Shown here piece by piece: positions 7,514 through 15,676 of a stretch of 64,000 nt of DNA (its first letter is position 1; every line of letters begins with the position of its first letter). The notes under the pieces were generated by a model. That model was not told the origin of the DNA, did no database searches, and saw only the letters and a program-made list of their open reading frames with translations. The stretch lies in the NCBI RefSeq assembly GCF_034424525.1, contig NZ_CP139979.1, positions 4,239,501-4,303,500 on the forward strand. Direction: 5' to 3'. Position numbers and translations under genes: made by a program. The DNA comes from Sphingobium yanoikuyae (GTDB lineage: Bacteria > Pseudomonadota > Alphaproteobacteria > Sphingomonadales > Sphingomonadaceae).

Positions 7514-8215
7514 TCAGGCCGGCGGCGCCTCCTCGAGCCAGAGCGGCTTATCCAGCTTCGCGACGAAAGCGGCATGCCTCTCCAGCTCCTCCGCGCTCGC
7601 CGTGAAGACGCGCGCGGGACGAACAGGGCGAACAACGGCGGTTTCCGTCAGTTCCACCCTGACGATCTCTTTCTCTTCCTCCTGTGCAAGACCCAGGCCG
7701 ATCTGACGGCCGCCGGTCAATTCGACATAGAGCTGCGCCAGCAGTTCGGCGTCGAGCAGCGCGCCATGCTTGACGCGATGGCTGCGGTCGATGCCGTAAC
7801 GGGTGCAGAGCGCGTCCAGGCTGTGCTTGGCGCCGGGATGCAGGGTGCGAGCGATCGCCACCGTGTCGATCATCCGGTCCATCGACACGGCGTCGCGCGC
7901 GCACAGCTTCAATTCGTGATTGAGGAATCCGAAGTCGAAGCGCGCATTATGCGCCACCAGCGGACTGTCCTCCAGGAAATCCATCAGTTCGGCCACGCCC
8001 TCGCGGAACAGCGGCTTGTCCGACAGGAACTGGCTCGACAGGCCATGCACCGCCTCGGCGGCGGAGGGCATGTCGCGCTGTGGATTATAATAGGCGTGGA
8101 AGGTGCGGCCGGTCGGCACGCGATTGATAAGCTCTATGCACCCGATTTCGACCAGCCGATCGCCGGATGCCGGATCAAATCCCGTCGTTTCGGTGTCGAA
8201 AATGATCTCGCGCAT
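7514..8215 (-). CDS. dnaQ: DNA polymerase III epsilon subunit (3'-5' proofreading exonuclease)
   Basis: 233 residues from the ATG at 8215, giving the canonical MREIIFDTETTG start. ExoI (D7, E9) is followed by ExoII in HNARFDFGFLN and ExoIII-epsilon in HGALLDAELLAQLY. The C-terminal tail beyond residue 180 would bind the polymerase alpha subunit. Conserved position in the alphaproteobacterial origin cluster, after coaE. Confidence 0.95.
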   Translation of the reverse strand: MREIIFDTETTGFDPASGDRLVEIGCIELINRVPTGRTFHAYYNPQRDMPSAAEAVHGLSSQFLSDKPLFREGVAELMDFLEDSPLVAHNARFDFGFLNHELKLCARDAVSMDRMIDTVAIARTLHPGAKHSLDALCTRYGIDRSHRVKHGALLDAELLAQLYVELTGGRQIGLGLAQEEEKEIVRVELTETAVVRPVRPARVFTASAEELERHAAFVAKLDKPLWLEEAPPA

Positions 8216-8247
8216 CGCCCTTTTGAACCGACTCTCTATGACTCTAC

Positions 8248-8841
8248 TTATCTGCCTGTCCGGGCGCCAAGGCAAGCGACCAGACGCCTGACCTGTGCCC
8301 GGGTTGCGGCAAATGTCGTACCCGTGTTGATGATATAGTCTGCCCTTAGCCGCTTTTCAGCATCAGGCAGCTGCAAGTGCAGGATTCTACGAAATTTTGC
8401 CACCGTCATGCCTGGCCGGGCCAGCACCCGCCGCCGCTGTTTCCAGGCGGGCGCACTGACGACGATGATCCCCGCCATGCGCCGGTAGCCACCTGTCTCG
8501 AACAGCAAGGGCACGTCCAGGATCACGAATTGGCGCGATCGATGGCGTTTGAGGAATCGCCGCCGCGACTCGCCCACGGCGGGATGGACGATCGCCTCCA
8601 GTGCCTTGAGTTCCACGGGATGGCCGAACACCGCCGCGCCCAGCTTCGCCCGGTCGACCCCCTGCGGCCCGGTGGTGCCGGGAAAGCGCGCCTCGATCGC
8701 CGGGATCAGCCGGCCGCCCGGCCCCTGCAGCCGATGCACCTCGGCATCGGCATCGAACACCGGCACGCCCTCGCGGCGAAACATCGCCGCAACCGCCGAC
8801 TTGCCCATGCCGATCGAGCCGGTGAGGCCGTAAATCTTCAC
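8248..8841 (-). CDS. coaE: Dephospho-CoA kinase
   Basis: 197 residues. Phosphorylates dephospho-CoA in the last step of CoA synthesis. P-loop GSIGMGKS at residues 8-15, FDADAEVHRL near residue 29, and VPLLFETGG as the lid region. Eleven bases downstream of aroE in the same operon. Confidence 0.95.
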   Translation of the reverse strand: MKIYGLTGSIGMGKSAVAAMFRREGVPVFDADAEVHRLQGPGGRLIPAIEARFPGTTGPQGVDRAKLGAAVFGHPVELKALEAIVHPAVGESRRRFLKRHRSRQFVILDVPLLFETGGYRRMAGIIVVSAPAWKQRRRVLARPGMTVAKFRRILHLQLPDAEKRLRADYIINTGTTFAATRAQVRRLVACLGARTGR

Positions 8842-8852
8842 CCCGTCCCCGT

Positions 8853-9677
8853 TCAGTCCGCCGCCAGCAGCAGCGCGCGCAGTTCCGCGTCCAGCTCGCG
8901 CGGTGCCTCCGCATCGAAGAAGATGTCGAATGCCAGCGCCGCCTGGCCGATCAGCATTTCCAGCCCGTCCAGTGTCTTGAGGCCCCGGTCGCGCGCCGCC
9001 TTCAGCAAGCCCGTCTCCAGCGGCGCATAGACGATGTCATAGACGGTCGCGCTGCCCGGCAGCGGCGACAGGTCCAGATCCAGCGCCGGCTGGCCGACCA
9101 TGCCCAGCGACGTGCTGTTGACCAGCAGGTCGGCGGCCGGCAGCGCATCGGTCATGCCGATCACTTGGCCCTTCACCCCGGCCCGGTCGAGCAGCGCCTG
9201 TCCCTTGGCCGGGTCGCGCGCCATGATCGTGATGTCGGGCACGCCCAGGCTGGTGAGCGCGAACAGGATCGCCCGCGCCGCGCCGCCCGCGCCGATCAGC
9301 ACCGCATGGCGGCCCTTCCACTTGTCGCGCAGCAGCGGCTGCAGGAAGCCGCCGGCATCGGTGTTGGTGCCGATCAGCGGGCCTGCGGTCTCGCTGGCGA
9401 TGGTGTTCATCGCACCGATCCGGTCGCGCACCCCGCCCGGATCGTCGGTATAGTCCATCACCGCGATCTTGTGGGGAATGGTGACATTGCAGCCCAGCCA
9501 GTCGGGATCGGCCCGGCGCTGCAGGAAATAGGCGGACAGCCCCTCGGGCGTCACATGGGTCTTCTTATATTCCGCCTCGATATCCAGCGCCTGCAGCCAG
9601 AAATTGTGGATAAGGGGCGATTTGCTGTGGTCGATCGGATCGCCGATCACCTCGGCATAGGGGAGCTTGTCGGTCAT
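8853..9677 (-). CDS. aroE: Shikimate dehydrogenase
   Basis: 274 residues. Reduces 3-dehydroshikimate to shikimate with NADPH. Substrate site IDHSKSPLIHN and NVTIPHK (catalytic Lys); NADP loop GAGGAARAI; C-terminal DGLEMLIGQA. Overlaps maf by four bases (ATGA-type coupling). Confidence 0.95.
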   Translation of the reverse strand: MTDKLPYAEVIGDPIDHSKSPLIHNFWLQALDIEAEYKKTHVTPEGLSAYFLQRRADPDWLGCNVTIPHKIAVMDYTDDPGGVRDRIGAMNTIASETAGPLIGTNTDAGGFLQPLLRDKWKGRHAVLIGAGGAARAILFALTSLGVPDITIMARDPAKGQALLDRAGVKGQVIGMTDALPAADLLVNSTSLGMVGQPALDLDLSPLPGSATVYDIVYAPLETGLLKAARDRGLKTLDGLEMLIGQAALAFDIFFDAEAPRELDAELRALLLAAD

Positions 9678-10267
9678 GACGCCAGAACGCCCCTTATGCG
9701 CAGGAAGTCAAGCAGCGGCAGCAGCGGCAGGCCCTGGATGCCGAACTGGCTGCCTTCCACCCTGGCGAACAGTTGCGCGCCCGGCCCCTCGATCCGATAG
9801 CAGCCGACACACCATTGGCATTCGTCCCAGTCGTCCTCCAGATAGGAGTCGATGAATCCGTCGGACAGGGTCCGCACCGTCATCCGCACCCGCTCGACAT
9901 GGCGCCAGATCGGTTCATTGTTGAGCACGATCACCGCCGCACTGTGGAGATGATGGACCCGCCCCGACAGCAGGCGCAGGATGCGCGCGGCATCCGCCTT
10001 GTCGATCGCCTTGTCGATCATCGTCCCGTCGTCGAGAGTCAGGGTCTGGTCGCAGCCCAGCACCAGCGCGCCCGGCACGCGGCGCGACACCTTGAGCGCC
10101 TTCAATTCCGCCAGCGCATCGGCCAGCGCGCGACCGTCATGGCCATCGGCGCGCAATGCTTCCTTGGCGGCCTCTTCATCCACACCGGGCGACAGCGCCT
10201 CGAACGGCACGCCGGCCGCACTCAGCATGGCGCGCCGGCTGGCGCTCTGCGAGGCTAGGACGATCAT
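9674..10267 (-). CDS. maf: Maf-type nucleoside triphosphate pyrophosphatase
   Basis: 197 residues. Maf proteins hydrolyse modified or canonical dNTP/NTPs (house cleaning). The signature SQSASRRAML is at the N-terminus and VLGCDQTL holds the catalytic acid. The usual C-terminal W..aGgY.IqG block reads ECQWCVGCYRIEG here, an unusual cysteine-rich version. Operonic with ppsR and aroE through four-base overlaps. Confidence 0.92.
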   Translation of the reverse strand: MIVLASQSASRRAMLSAAGVPFEALSPGVDEEAAKEALRADGHDGRALADALAELKALKVSRRVPGALVLGCDQTLTLDDGTMIDKAIDKADAARILRLLSGRVHHLHSAAVIVLNNEPIWRHVERVRMTVRTLSDGFIDSYLEDDWDECQWCVGCYRIEGPGAQLFARVEGSQFGIQGLPLLPLLDFLRIRGVLAS

Positions 10268-11097
10268 GCTTCATTTCCTTCCGCCAGTTCGCGGTCGTTG
10301 AACAGGTTGATGATGGCGGCGGCCGCTTCCTCGATCGACCGGCGGGTCATGTCGATCACCGGCCAGCCATTGTCGGCGAACATGCGCCGGGCAAAGGCCA
10401 GTTCCTCCTGCACCTTGTCGCTATCCACATAGGCGGTCTCCGGCGCCTGGTTGAGCGACAGCAACCGGTTGCGCCGTATCTGGATCAGCCGCTCGGGACT
10501 GATGGTGAGGCCCACCACCATCGGATGCTTCAGGCCATAAAGGCTGCGCGGCGGCGGCGATTCCGGCACCAGCGGGATATTGGCGGTCTTGTAGCCGCGA
10601 TTGGCAAGATAGATGGAGGTCGGCGTCTTCGATGCGCGCGACACGCCCGCCAGGACGATATCGGCCTCCTCCCAATTCTCATGCCCCACGCCATCATCAT
10701 GGGCGATGGTGAACTGGATCGCCTCGATCCGCGCGAAATAGGCTTCGTCGAGGATATGTTTGCGGCCCGGCCGGGTCCGGGTTTCCTGCCCCAATATGTT
10801 GGACAGGGCATCGGCCACGCTGTCCAGCGCGGCGACATGGGGCAGGCCGAGCGCGCGGCAGCGCGTTTCCAGCCGCCGCCGCAGCACATGGTTGGTGAGC
10901 GTGAACAGCACCAGGCCGGGATGGGCGGATATCTCCTCCATGATCCGGTCGAGATGCACTTCGGATCGGACCATCGGCCAGAAATGGCGGATCGCCTCGA
11001 CATTTTCGAACAGGCCGATCGCCGCCTTGGCGATATTCTCCAGCGTCTCGCCGGTGGAGTCCGAAAGCAGGTGAAGATGGATACGTGACACAGGCAT
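10264..11097 (-). CDS. ppsR: Pyruvate,phosphate dikinase / PEP synthase regulatory protein (DUF299)
   Basis: 277 residues from the ATG at 11097. Bifunctional ADP-dependent kinase / phosphorylase that switches PPDK or PEP synthase off and on. P-loop-like motif GVSRASKTPTSIYLAN, then GYKTANIPLVP. First gene leftward from the origin; this gene facing hemE across the replication origin is the Caulobacter-Rickettsia arrangement. The open frame extends 31 codons into the origin, but those codons encode DnaA-box sequence and are not family-like. Confidence 0.92.
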   Translation of the reverse strand: MPVSRIHLHLLSDSTGETLENIAKAAIGLFENVEAIRHFWPMVRSEVHLDRIMEEISAHPGLVLFTLTNHVLRRRLETRCRALGLPHVAALDSVADALSNILGQETRTRPGRKHILDEAYFARIEAIQFTIAHDDGVGHENWEEADIVLAGVSRASKTPTSIYLANRGYKTANIPLVPESPPPRSLYGLKHPMVVGLTISPERLIQIRRNRLLSLNQAPETAYVDSDKVQEELAFARRMFADNGWPVIDMTRRSIEEAAAAIINLFNDRELAEGNEA

Positions 11098-11382
11098 ATC
11101 TCTGTGAGTCCCCTGTGGATAAAGCAAGGGATAGAGTTGTGGATAACTTTGCAGCCCCATTTCGTCCCCAGAAACCGGAATCTTATCCACAGCCTCTCAA
11201 CAGGGCCGGAATCTTATCCACAGCCTGTGGGTAATGGGGATGATTCAGATGACTCGCCGCGGAATCGCGTGACTCCAGGAGTCAAGCTGTTGGCAAAAGC
11301 GGGGACAGCGCATAAACCCCCGAACCAACAGCCCAACAACCTCAACATTCCTTTTTAAATATCTTTATAAAGTAGAGAGTTC
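11098..11382. other. Probable chromosomal replication origin (oriC)
   Basis: Non-coding stretch between divergent ppsR and hemE. Four perfect DnaA boxes: TGTGGATAA at 11114-11122 and 11138-11146, TTATCCACA at 11183-11191 and 11214-11222. A one-mismatch box (TGTGGGTAA) lies at 11226-11234. An AT-rich tract at 11351-11371 next to hemE could be the unwinding element and also hold the hemE promoter. Eight GANTC sites (CcrM methylation sequence) lie between 11106 and 11283. Gene context (hemE on one side; ppsR, maf, aroE, coaE, dnaQ on the other) matches mapped alphaproteobacterial origins. Confidence 0.85.
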
Positions 11383-12444
11383 ATGACGGGTCCCGACGCT
11401 CACGCCGGCGCAGTCAGCGCCAAGCCGCTCCTTTCCGTATTGCGCGGCGCGGTGCCGCCCGTCCCGCCGATGTGGCTCATGCGCCAGGCCGGCCGCTATC
11501 TGCCGGAATATCGCGCACTCCGGGCCGACAAGGGCGGCTTCCTCGAACTGGTCTATGACAGCGCCGCCGCGGCAGAGGTCACGCTCCAGCCGCTACGCCG
11601 CTTCGGCTTCGACGGCGCCATCCTCTTTTCCGACATCTTGATCGTCCCCTATGCGATGGGACAGGATCTCTGGTTTGAGGCCGGGGAAGGCCCGCGTCTC
11701 GCCCCGATCCTGGCGGAGACCGACCTGTCGGCGCTGACACCCGATTTCAGCCGCTATGAGGCTGTGTATGAAACGGTGCGGCAGGTGAAGGCCGCGCTGG
11801 ACCCGTCGGTGACCTTCCTGGGCTTTGCAGGCAGTCCCTGGACGATCGCCACCTATATGGTCGCGGGACAGGGCAGCAAGGACCAGGGCGCCGCGCGGCG
11901 CATGGCTTATCAACAGCCCGATCGCTTCGCCGCGCTGATCGACGCGATCGTCGATGCCACCGTCATCTATCTCTCCGGCCAGATCGAAGCCGGCGTGGAA
12001 GCGGTGCAATTGTTCGACAGCTGGGCCGGCAGCCTCGCCCCGCTCCAGTTCGAACGCTGGGTGATAGAGCCCAATGCCGCGATCGTCCGCAAATTGAAGG
12101 CGCTCCATCCCGACATTCCGGTGATCGGCTTTCCCAAGGGGGCCGGCGCGAAACTGCCGGCCTATGCGATCGGCACCGGCGTCGATGCGGTGGGTGTGGA
12201 TGAAACCGTCGACCCGCATTGGGCCAACCAGACGCTGCCCGCCGGGCTTCCGGTGCAGGGCAATCTCGATCCGCTGGCGCTGATTGCCGGCGGTCAGGCG
12301 GTGGAACAGGCTGTGGATAACTTGCGCGCCGCCTTTGCCGGCCGGCCTCATATCTTCAACCTGGGCCATGGCATATTGCCCGACACGCCGATCGCCCATG
12401 TCGAGGCGCTGATCGCCTATGTGCGCGGAACGGAGACACGCTGA
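11383..12444 (+). CDS. hemE: Uroporphyrinogen decarboxylase
   Basis: 353 residues. Decarboxylates uroporphyrinogen III to coproporphyrinogen III in heme synthesis. Signature PPMWLMRQAGRYLPEYR near residue 28, FSDILIVPYAMG, GFAGSPWTIATYM and the C-terminal FNLGHGILP. Transcribed away from the origin. Overlaps hemJ by one base. A perfect DnaA box (12312-12320) lies within its 3' half. Confidence 0.97.
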   Translation: MTGPDAHAGAVSAKPLLSVLRGAVPPVPPMWLMRQAGRYLPEYRALRADKGGFLELVYDSAAAAEVTLQPLRRFGFDGAILFSDILIVPYAMGQDLWFEAGEGPRLAPILAETDLSALTPDFSRYEAVYETVRQVKAALDPSVTFLGFAGSPWTIATYMVAGQGSKDQGAARRMAYQQPDRFAALIDAIVDATVIYLSGQIEAGVEAVQLFDSWAGSLAPLQFERWVIEPNAAIVRKLKALHPDIPVIGFPKGAGAKLPAYAIGTGVDAVGVDETVDPHWANQTLPAGLPVQGNLDPLALIAGGQAVEQAVDNLRAAFAGRPHIFNLGHGILPDTPIAHVEALIAYVRGTETR

Positions 12445-12884
12445 TGCCCTATCTCGGCGCTGCCTATCTGTGGGTGAAGGCCGCCCATGTCATCTTCGTC
12501 ATCTTCCTGATGGCGGGGCTGTTCATGATGCCGCGTTTCTTCGTCTATCATCAGGAAACCGTGCCGGGCTCGGCGGAGGACCAGCGCTGGATCGAGCGTG
12601 AGACGCGCCTGCTCAAGATCATCCTCAACCCGTCGCTGATCCTCACCTGGGTCTTCGGCCTGATGCTCATGGTGGAAATCGGCGCCTGGCATTTCGGCTG
12701 GTTCCACCTGAAGCTGCTCTTCGTCCTCGCGCTGTCGGGCCATCATGGCTGGATCGCCAGCTATGCAAAGAAGCTCGCACGCGGTCAGCGCAGCCTTGCC
12801 GACAAGCAGTTGCGCATGCTGAACGAAGTGCCCGGCATCGCCGCGGCGGTGATCGTCATCATGGTGATCGTCCGCCCCTTCTGA
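12444..12884 (+). CDS. hemJ: Protoporphyrinogen IX oxidase HemJ
   Basis: 146 residues, four hydrophobic helices (about 5-28, 55-78, 85-103, 125-145). Heme-ligand histidines occur in WVKAAHVIFVIFLMAG and FHLKLLFVLALSGHHGW, matching HemJ. The enzyme oxidises protoporphyrinogen IX in the inner membrane, and adjacency to hemE supports the call. Start and hemE stop share a base (TGATG). Confidence 0.92.
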   Translation: MPYLGAAYLWVKAAHVIFVIFLMAGLFMMPRFFVYHQETVPGSAEDQRWIERETRLLKIILNPSLILTWVFGLMLMVEIGAWHFGWFHLKLLFVLALSGHHGWIASYAKKLARGQRSLADKQLRMLNEVPGIAAAVIVIMVIVRPF

Positions 12885-12894
12885 CGGTCGTAGC

Positions 12895-12925
12895 GTAAAG
12901 CGTCCGAAAAGATCGGGCGCTTTAC
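12895..12925 (+). terminator. Hairpin after hemE-hemJ
   Basis: Stem GTAAAGCG-T-CCGA, loop AAAGA, TCGG-G-CGCTTTAC: 13 pairs with one T-G. Only TT follows, so it is a strong hairpin without a proper U-tract. Confidence 0.6.
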
Positions 12926-13002
12926 TTGGCCTCTGGCGCAAGTCTTCGGACTATGCTTTGCCTCCGCCGGTCCGCATCCTGCGGACTTTCTGTGGGGGTA
13001 TC

Positions 13003-13611
13003 ATGATTCGTCTGTTTTTCTGCGCGGCCGCGTTGGCCGCGCCGATGGCGGCTGCGCAGCAGCCTGCCGTCACCATCGCGCCTGCCGTCGATGGCAATGT
13101 CCTGCGTGCCGGTGCCAAGGTGCCCGTTCGCACGCTGGTCGAACTCACCACCAAGAAGAAGGCGGTGAAGGTCGGCGATCGCGTCAATATCGAGACCGCC
13201 GAAGCCGTGATGGTCGGCAATAATGTGGTGATCCCTGCGGGCACGCCCGGCATCGCGGAAATCACCAGCGTGCGGAACAAGGGCATGTGGGGCAAGTCCG
13301 GCTTCATCGAGGGCCGCGTGCTCTATGTCCGGCTGGGGGGCCGGCAGGTGCGCTTGACCGGCACCTTCAATGACAAGGGCGTGACCGGCACCGCCGGCGT
13401 CGTCGGTGCGATCGCGCTGATCCCGGTCGCCGGCTTCTTCACCACCGGCACCAGCGCCAACATCCCGTCGGGCTCGATCATCCCCGCCTTCCTGGACGAG
13501 GATCTGGCCTTCTCGGTCGACAGCGCGGCGGCGACGCCGGCCCCGATCGCCGCGACCCCTGCCGCAACGCCGGCAGAAGGAACCGCCGCTCCGGCCGCTG
13601 GCGCGCTCTGA
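13003..13611 (+). CDS. Exported hypothetical protein
   Basis: 202 residues starting MIRLFFCAAALAAPMAAAQQ, a clear signal peptide, behind a GGGGG ribosome site. The middle (residues about 40-120) looks like a beta-rich domain (VPVRTLVELTTKKKAVKVGDRV, NNVVIPAGTPGIAEIT). A glycine-rich hydrophobic stretch and an Ala/Pro tail follow. No family function known to me. Stands alone between hairpins. Confidence 0.72.
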   Translation: MIRLFFCAAALAAPMAAAQQPAVTIAPAVDGNVLRAGAKVPVRTLVELTTKKKAVKVGDRVNIETAEAVMVGNNVVIPAGTPGIAEITSVRNKGMWGKSGFIEGRVLYVRLGGRQVRLTGTFNDKGVTGTAGVVGAIALIPVAGFFTTGTSANIPSGSIIPAFLDEDLAFSVDSAAATPAPIAATPAATPAEGTAAPAAGAL

Positions 13612-13625
13612 TCGACAGGGGGGAT

Positions 13626-13641
13626 CGGGGCCTTCGCCCCG
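13626..13641 (+). terminator. GC hairpin after the exported protein gene
   Basis: CGGGGC-CTTC-GCCCCG, 6-bp stem and 4-base loop, 15 bases after the stop. No U-run, so terminator activity is uncertain. Confidence 0.4.
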
Positions 13642-13784
13642 GTCCCTCGGGCTGCTGTCCTACGCCGCCATGGCCATGCTATAGCCGGGATGTCGCCGAT
13701 CGGGTGACAAGCGAATAGGATCGCCCCCGCGCAACATAATGTCAAAATGTGCGGGAAATGTGCGAAGTTAAGCGGAAGGCGCCC

Positions 13785-13919
13785 ATGAATGACCCGCGCA
13801 TCTGGTTCGGCCTCAAGCGTATCGGCTGGGGCTATGGTCCCCGCACCTGGGAGGGCTGGGCGGTGGTCGGTCTGCTCGTCCTTGCCGCTGTCCTGCTCAA
13901 GCGCGGACTTTCGGCTTAG
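13785..13919 (+). CDS. Small membrane protein (44 aa)
   Basis: 44 residues beginning MNDPRIWFGLKRIGWGYGP, ending in one hydrophobic helix (WAVVGLLVLAAVLL) and KRGLSA. A GGAAGG ribosome site precedes the ATG by about eight bases. The N-terminal aromatic/glycine pattern is what a short membrane-tethered protein would show. Function unknown. Its stop overlaps the panC stop convergently. Confidence 0.6.
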   Translation: MNDPRIWFGLKRIGWGYGPRTWEGWAVVGLLVLAAVLLKRGLSA

Positions 13920-14761
13920 GCCGGATCGACCGCGATATTGTCGATCAGCCGGGTCTTGCCCAGCTTCGCCGCGCCCAGCAGCCGTGCCGGACGGTCGAGC
14001 GTCGCGATCGGCTCCAGGCTGTCTGCGTCGCACAGGGTCACATAGTCGATCGGGTCGAAACCATGGGTCGCCAGCGTGGCGATCGCCTTCGCCAGTGCCG
14101 CCTCGACCGGCTCGCCCTTCTCGATCTGCCGCTTCGCCTCACCCAGCGCGCGCGGCAGCGCCAGCGCATCCTTGCGCTCCTGTTCGCTGAGATAGGCATT
14201 GCGCGACGACAGCGCCAAACCATCCTCGGCCCGCTGGGTCGGCATGCCGATGATCTCGATGTCCAGATTGGTGTCGGCAACCATGCGACGGATCACGGCG
14301 AGCTGCTGATAATCCTTCTCGCCAAAGATCGCGACATCGGGCGCGACCTGGTTGAACAGCTTGGTGACGACCGTGGCGACGCCATCGAAATGGCCCGGCC
14401 GCGCCGCGCCATCCAGCCCTTCGCTCACCCCCGACACCCGGATATTGGTGGCATAGCCGGCCGGATACATGACTTCCACGCTTGGCGCCCACAATATGTC
14501 GACGCCGGCGGTCTGCAACAGCTGCGCGTCCTTCGCCTCGCGCCGGGGATAGGCGTCCAGATCCTCGTTCGGGCCGAACTGGCGCGGATTGACGAAGATC
14601 GACACAACGACATGGCGGCCATGGCGGCGCGCTTCCTCGACCAGCGCCATATGGCCGTCATGCAGCGCCCCCATGGTGGGGACCAGCGCCAGCGTCTTTC
14701 CGTCGGACTTCAGCGCGGCGATGGCGGCACGCAGGGCGGGAAGGTCACGGAGAATTTGCAC
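13916..14761 (-). CDS. panC: Pantothenate synthetase
   Basis: 281 residues from a GTG at 14761 (VQILRDLPALR). An in-frame ATG 20 codons upstream exists but its peptide is not family-like. Joins pantoate and beta-alanine with ATP. Motifs: LVPTMGALHDGHMAL (HIGH-type), SIFVNPRQFGPNEDL, FGEKDYQQL and LALSSRNAYL (KMSKS-type). Single-gene unit, divergent from mipZ. Confidence 0.93.
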   Translation of the reverse strand: MQILRDLPALRAAIAALKSDGKTLALVPTMGALHDGHMALVEEARRHGRHVVVSIFVNPRQFGPNEDLDAYPRREAKDAQLLQTAGVDILWAPSVEVMYPAGYATNIRVSGVSEGLDGAARPGHFDGVATVVTKLFNQVAPDVAIFGEKDYQQLAVIRRMVADTNLDIEIIGMPTQRAEDGLALSSRNAYLSEQERKDALALPRALGEAKRQIEKGEPVEAALAKAIATLATHGFDPIDYVTLCDADSLEPIATLDRPARLLGAAKLGKTRLIDNIAVDPA

Positions 14762-14869
14762 GGGACGAGGGGCTCCGATAAGGGCAGGGACACAGGGGCG
14801 TCCTGCTAGGCTTCGCGCCACGGGACCGTCAAGAATCTAGAGCGACAAACACGGGGTTATCAAGGTCCG

Positions 14870-15676
14870 ATGGCGAACGCGCAAACGCACCTCATCGTCT
14901 TCGCCAATGAAAAGGGCGGAACCGGCAAGTCGACGACCGCCGTCCACACGGCGATCGCGCTGACCGCGCTCGGCCATAGCGTCGGCCTGATCGATCTCGA
15001 CCCGCGCCAGCGCACCGTCACCCGCTATATGGAAAACCGCGCCGAAACCGCGCGCCGCCGCGGCATCGACCTGTCGGCACCCGACTTTGCGGTGTTTCAG
15101 GGCGACAATGTCGCTGCGCTTGACGAACAGGCGGCAGCGGTTGCCGAGGGCAAGGATTTCCTGATCGTCGACACGCCCGGCCGCGACGATGATTTCGCCC
15201 GGCATATGGCGGCCCGCGCCAACACGCTGGTCACGCCGATGAACGACAGTTTCGTCGATTTCGACCTGATCGGCCAGGTCGATGCCGAAACCTTCCGGGT
15301 GCGCCGCCTGTCCTTCTATTCCGAACTCATCTTCGAAGCGCGCAAGTCCCGCGCCAAGGCCGATGGCGTGTCGATCGACTGGGTGGTGCTGCGCAACCGC
15401 GTCCAGCATCATGATGCCCGCAACAAGAAGCGCGTCGGCGATGCGCTGATGGAATTGTCGCGCCGGGTCGGCTTCCGGGTCATTCCCGGATTGTCGGAAC
15501 GCGTCATCTTCCGCGAACTCTTCCCCTCGGGCCTGACCCTGCTCGACAAGGGACATCTGGGCGACCTGGGCATCAGCCACATCGCCGCGCGCCAGGAATT
15601 GCGCGAGATGGTGGCCGGATTGGCCTTGCCGACCGGCGATCATGCCGCGTCCGTGGACATGCTCGGCGCCGCCTGA
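14870..15676 (+). CDS. mipZ: Division-plane positioning ATPase MipZ
   Basis: 268 residues. ParA/MinD-type P-loop ATPase with the deviant Walker A KGGTGKSTT (about residue 15), LIDLDPRQRT and LIVDTPGRDD. In Caulobacter MipZ forms a bipolar gradient from ParB at the origin and blocks FtsZ away from midcell. The gene lies about 3.5 kb from the origin proposed here. Co-transcribed with the J-domain gene (one-base overlap). Confidence 0.9.
   Translation: MANAQTHLIVFANEKGGTGKSTTAVHTAIALTALGHSVGLIDLDPRQRTVTRYMENRAETARRRGIDLSAPDFAVFQGDNVAALDEQAAAVAEGKDFLIVDTPGRDDDFARHMAARANTLVTPMNDSFVDFDLIGQVDAETFRVRRLSFYSELIFEARKSRAKADGVSIDWVVLRNRVQHHDARNKKRVGDALMELSRRVGFRVIPGLSERVIFRELFPSGLTLLDKGHLGDLGISHIAARQELREMVAGLALPTGDHAASVDMLGAA

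Noticed and set aside
11098..11190. Starting ppsR 31 codons upstream at 11190.
   Set aside because: The extra codons are DnaA-box sequence and do not resemble the family; the ATG at 11097 gives the normal N-terminus.
11355..11370. Possible CtrA site TTAA-N7-TATA in the AT-rich part of oriC.
   Set aside because: One arm deviates from TTAA-N7-TTAA; in an AT tract this is expected by chance. A TTAA-N8-TTAA upstream of the HU gene has the wrong spacing.
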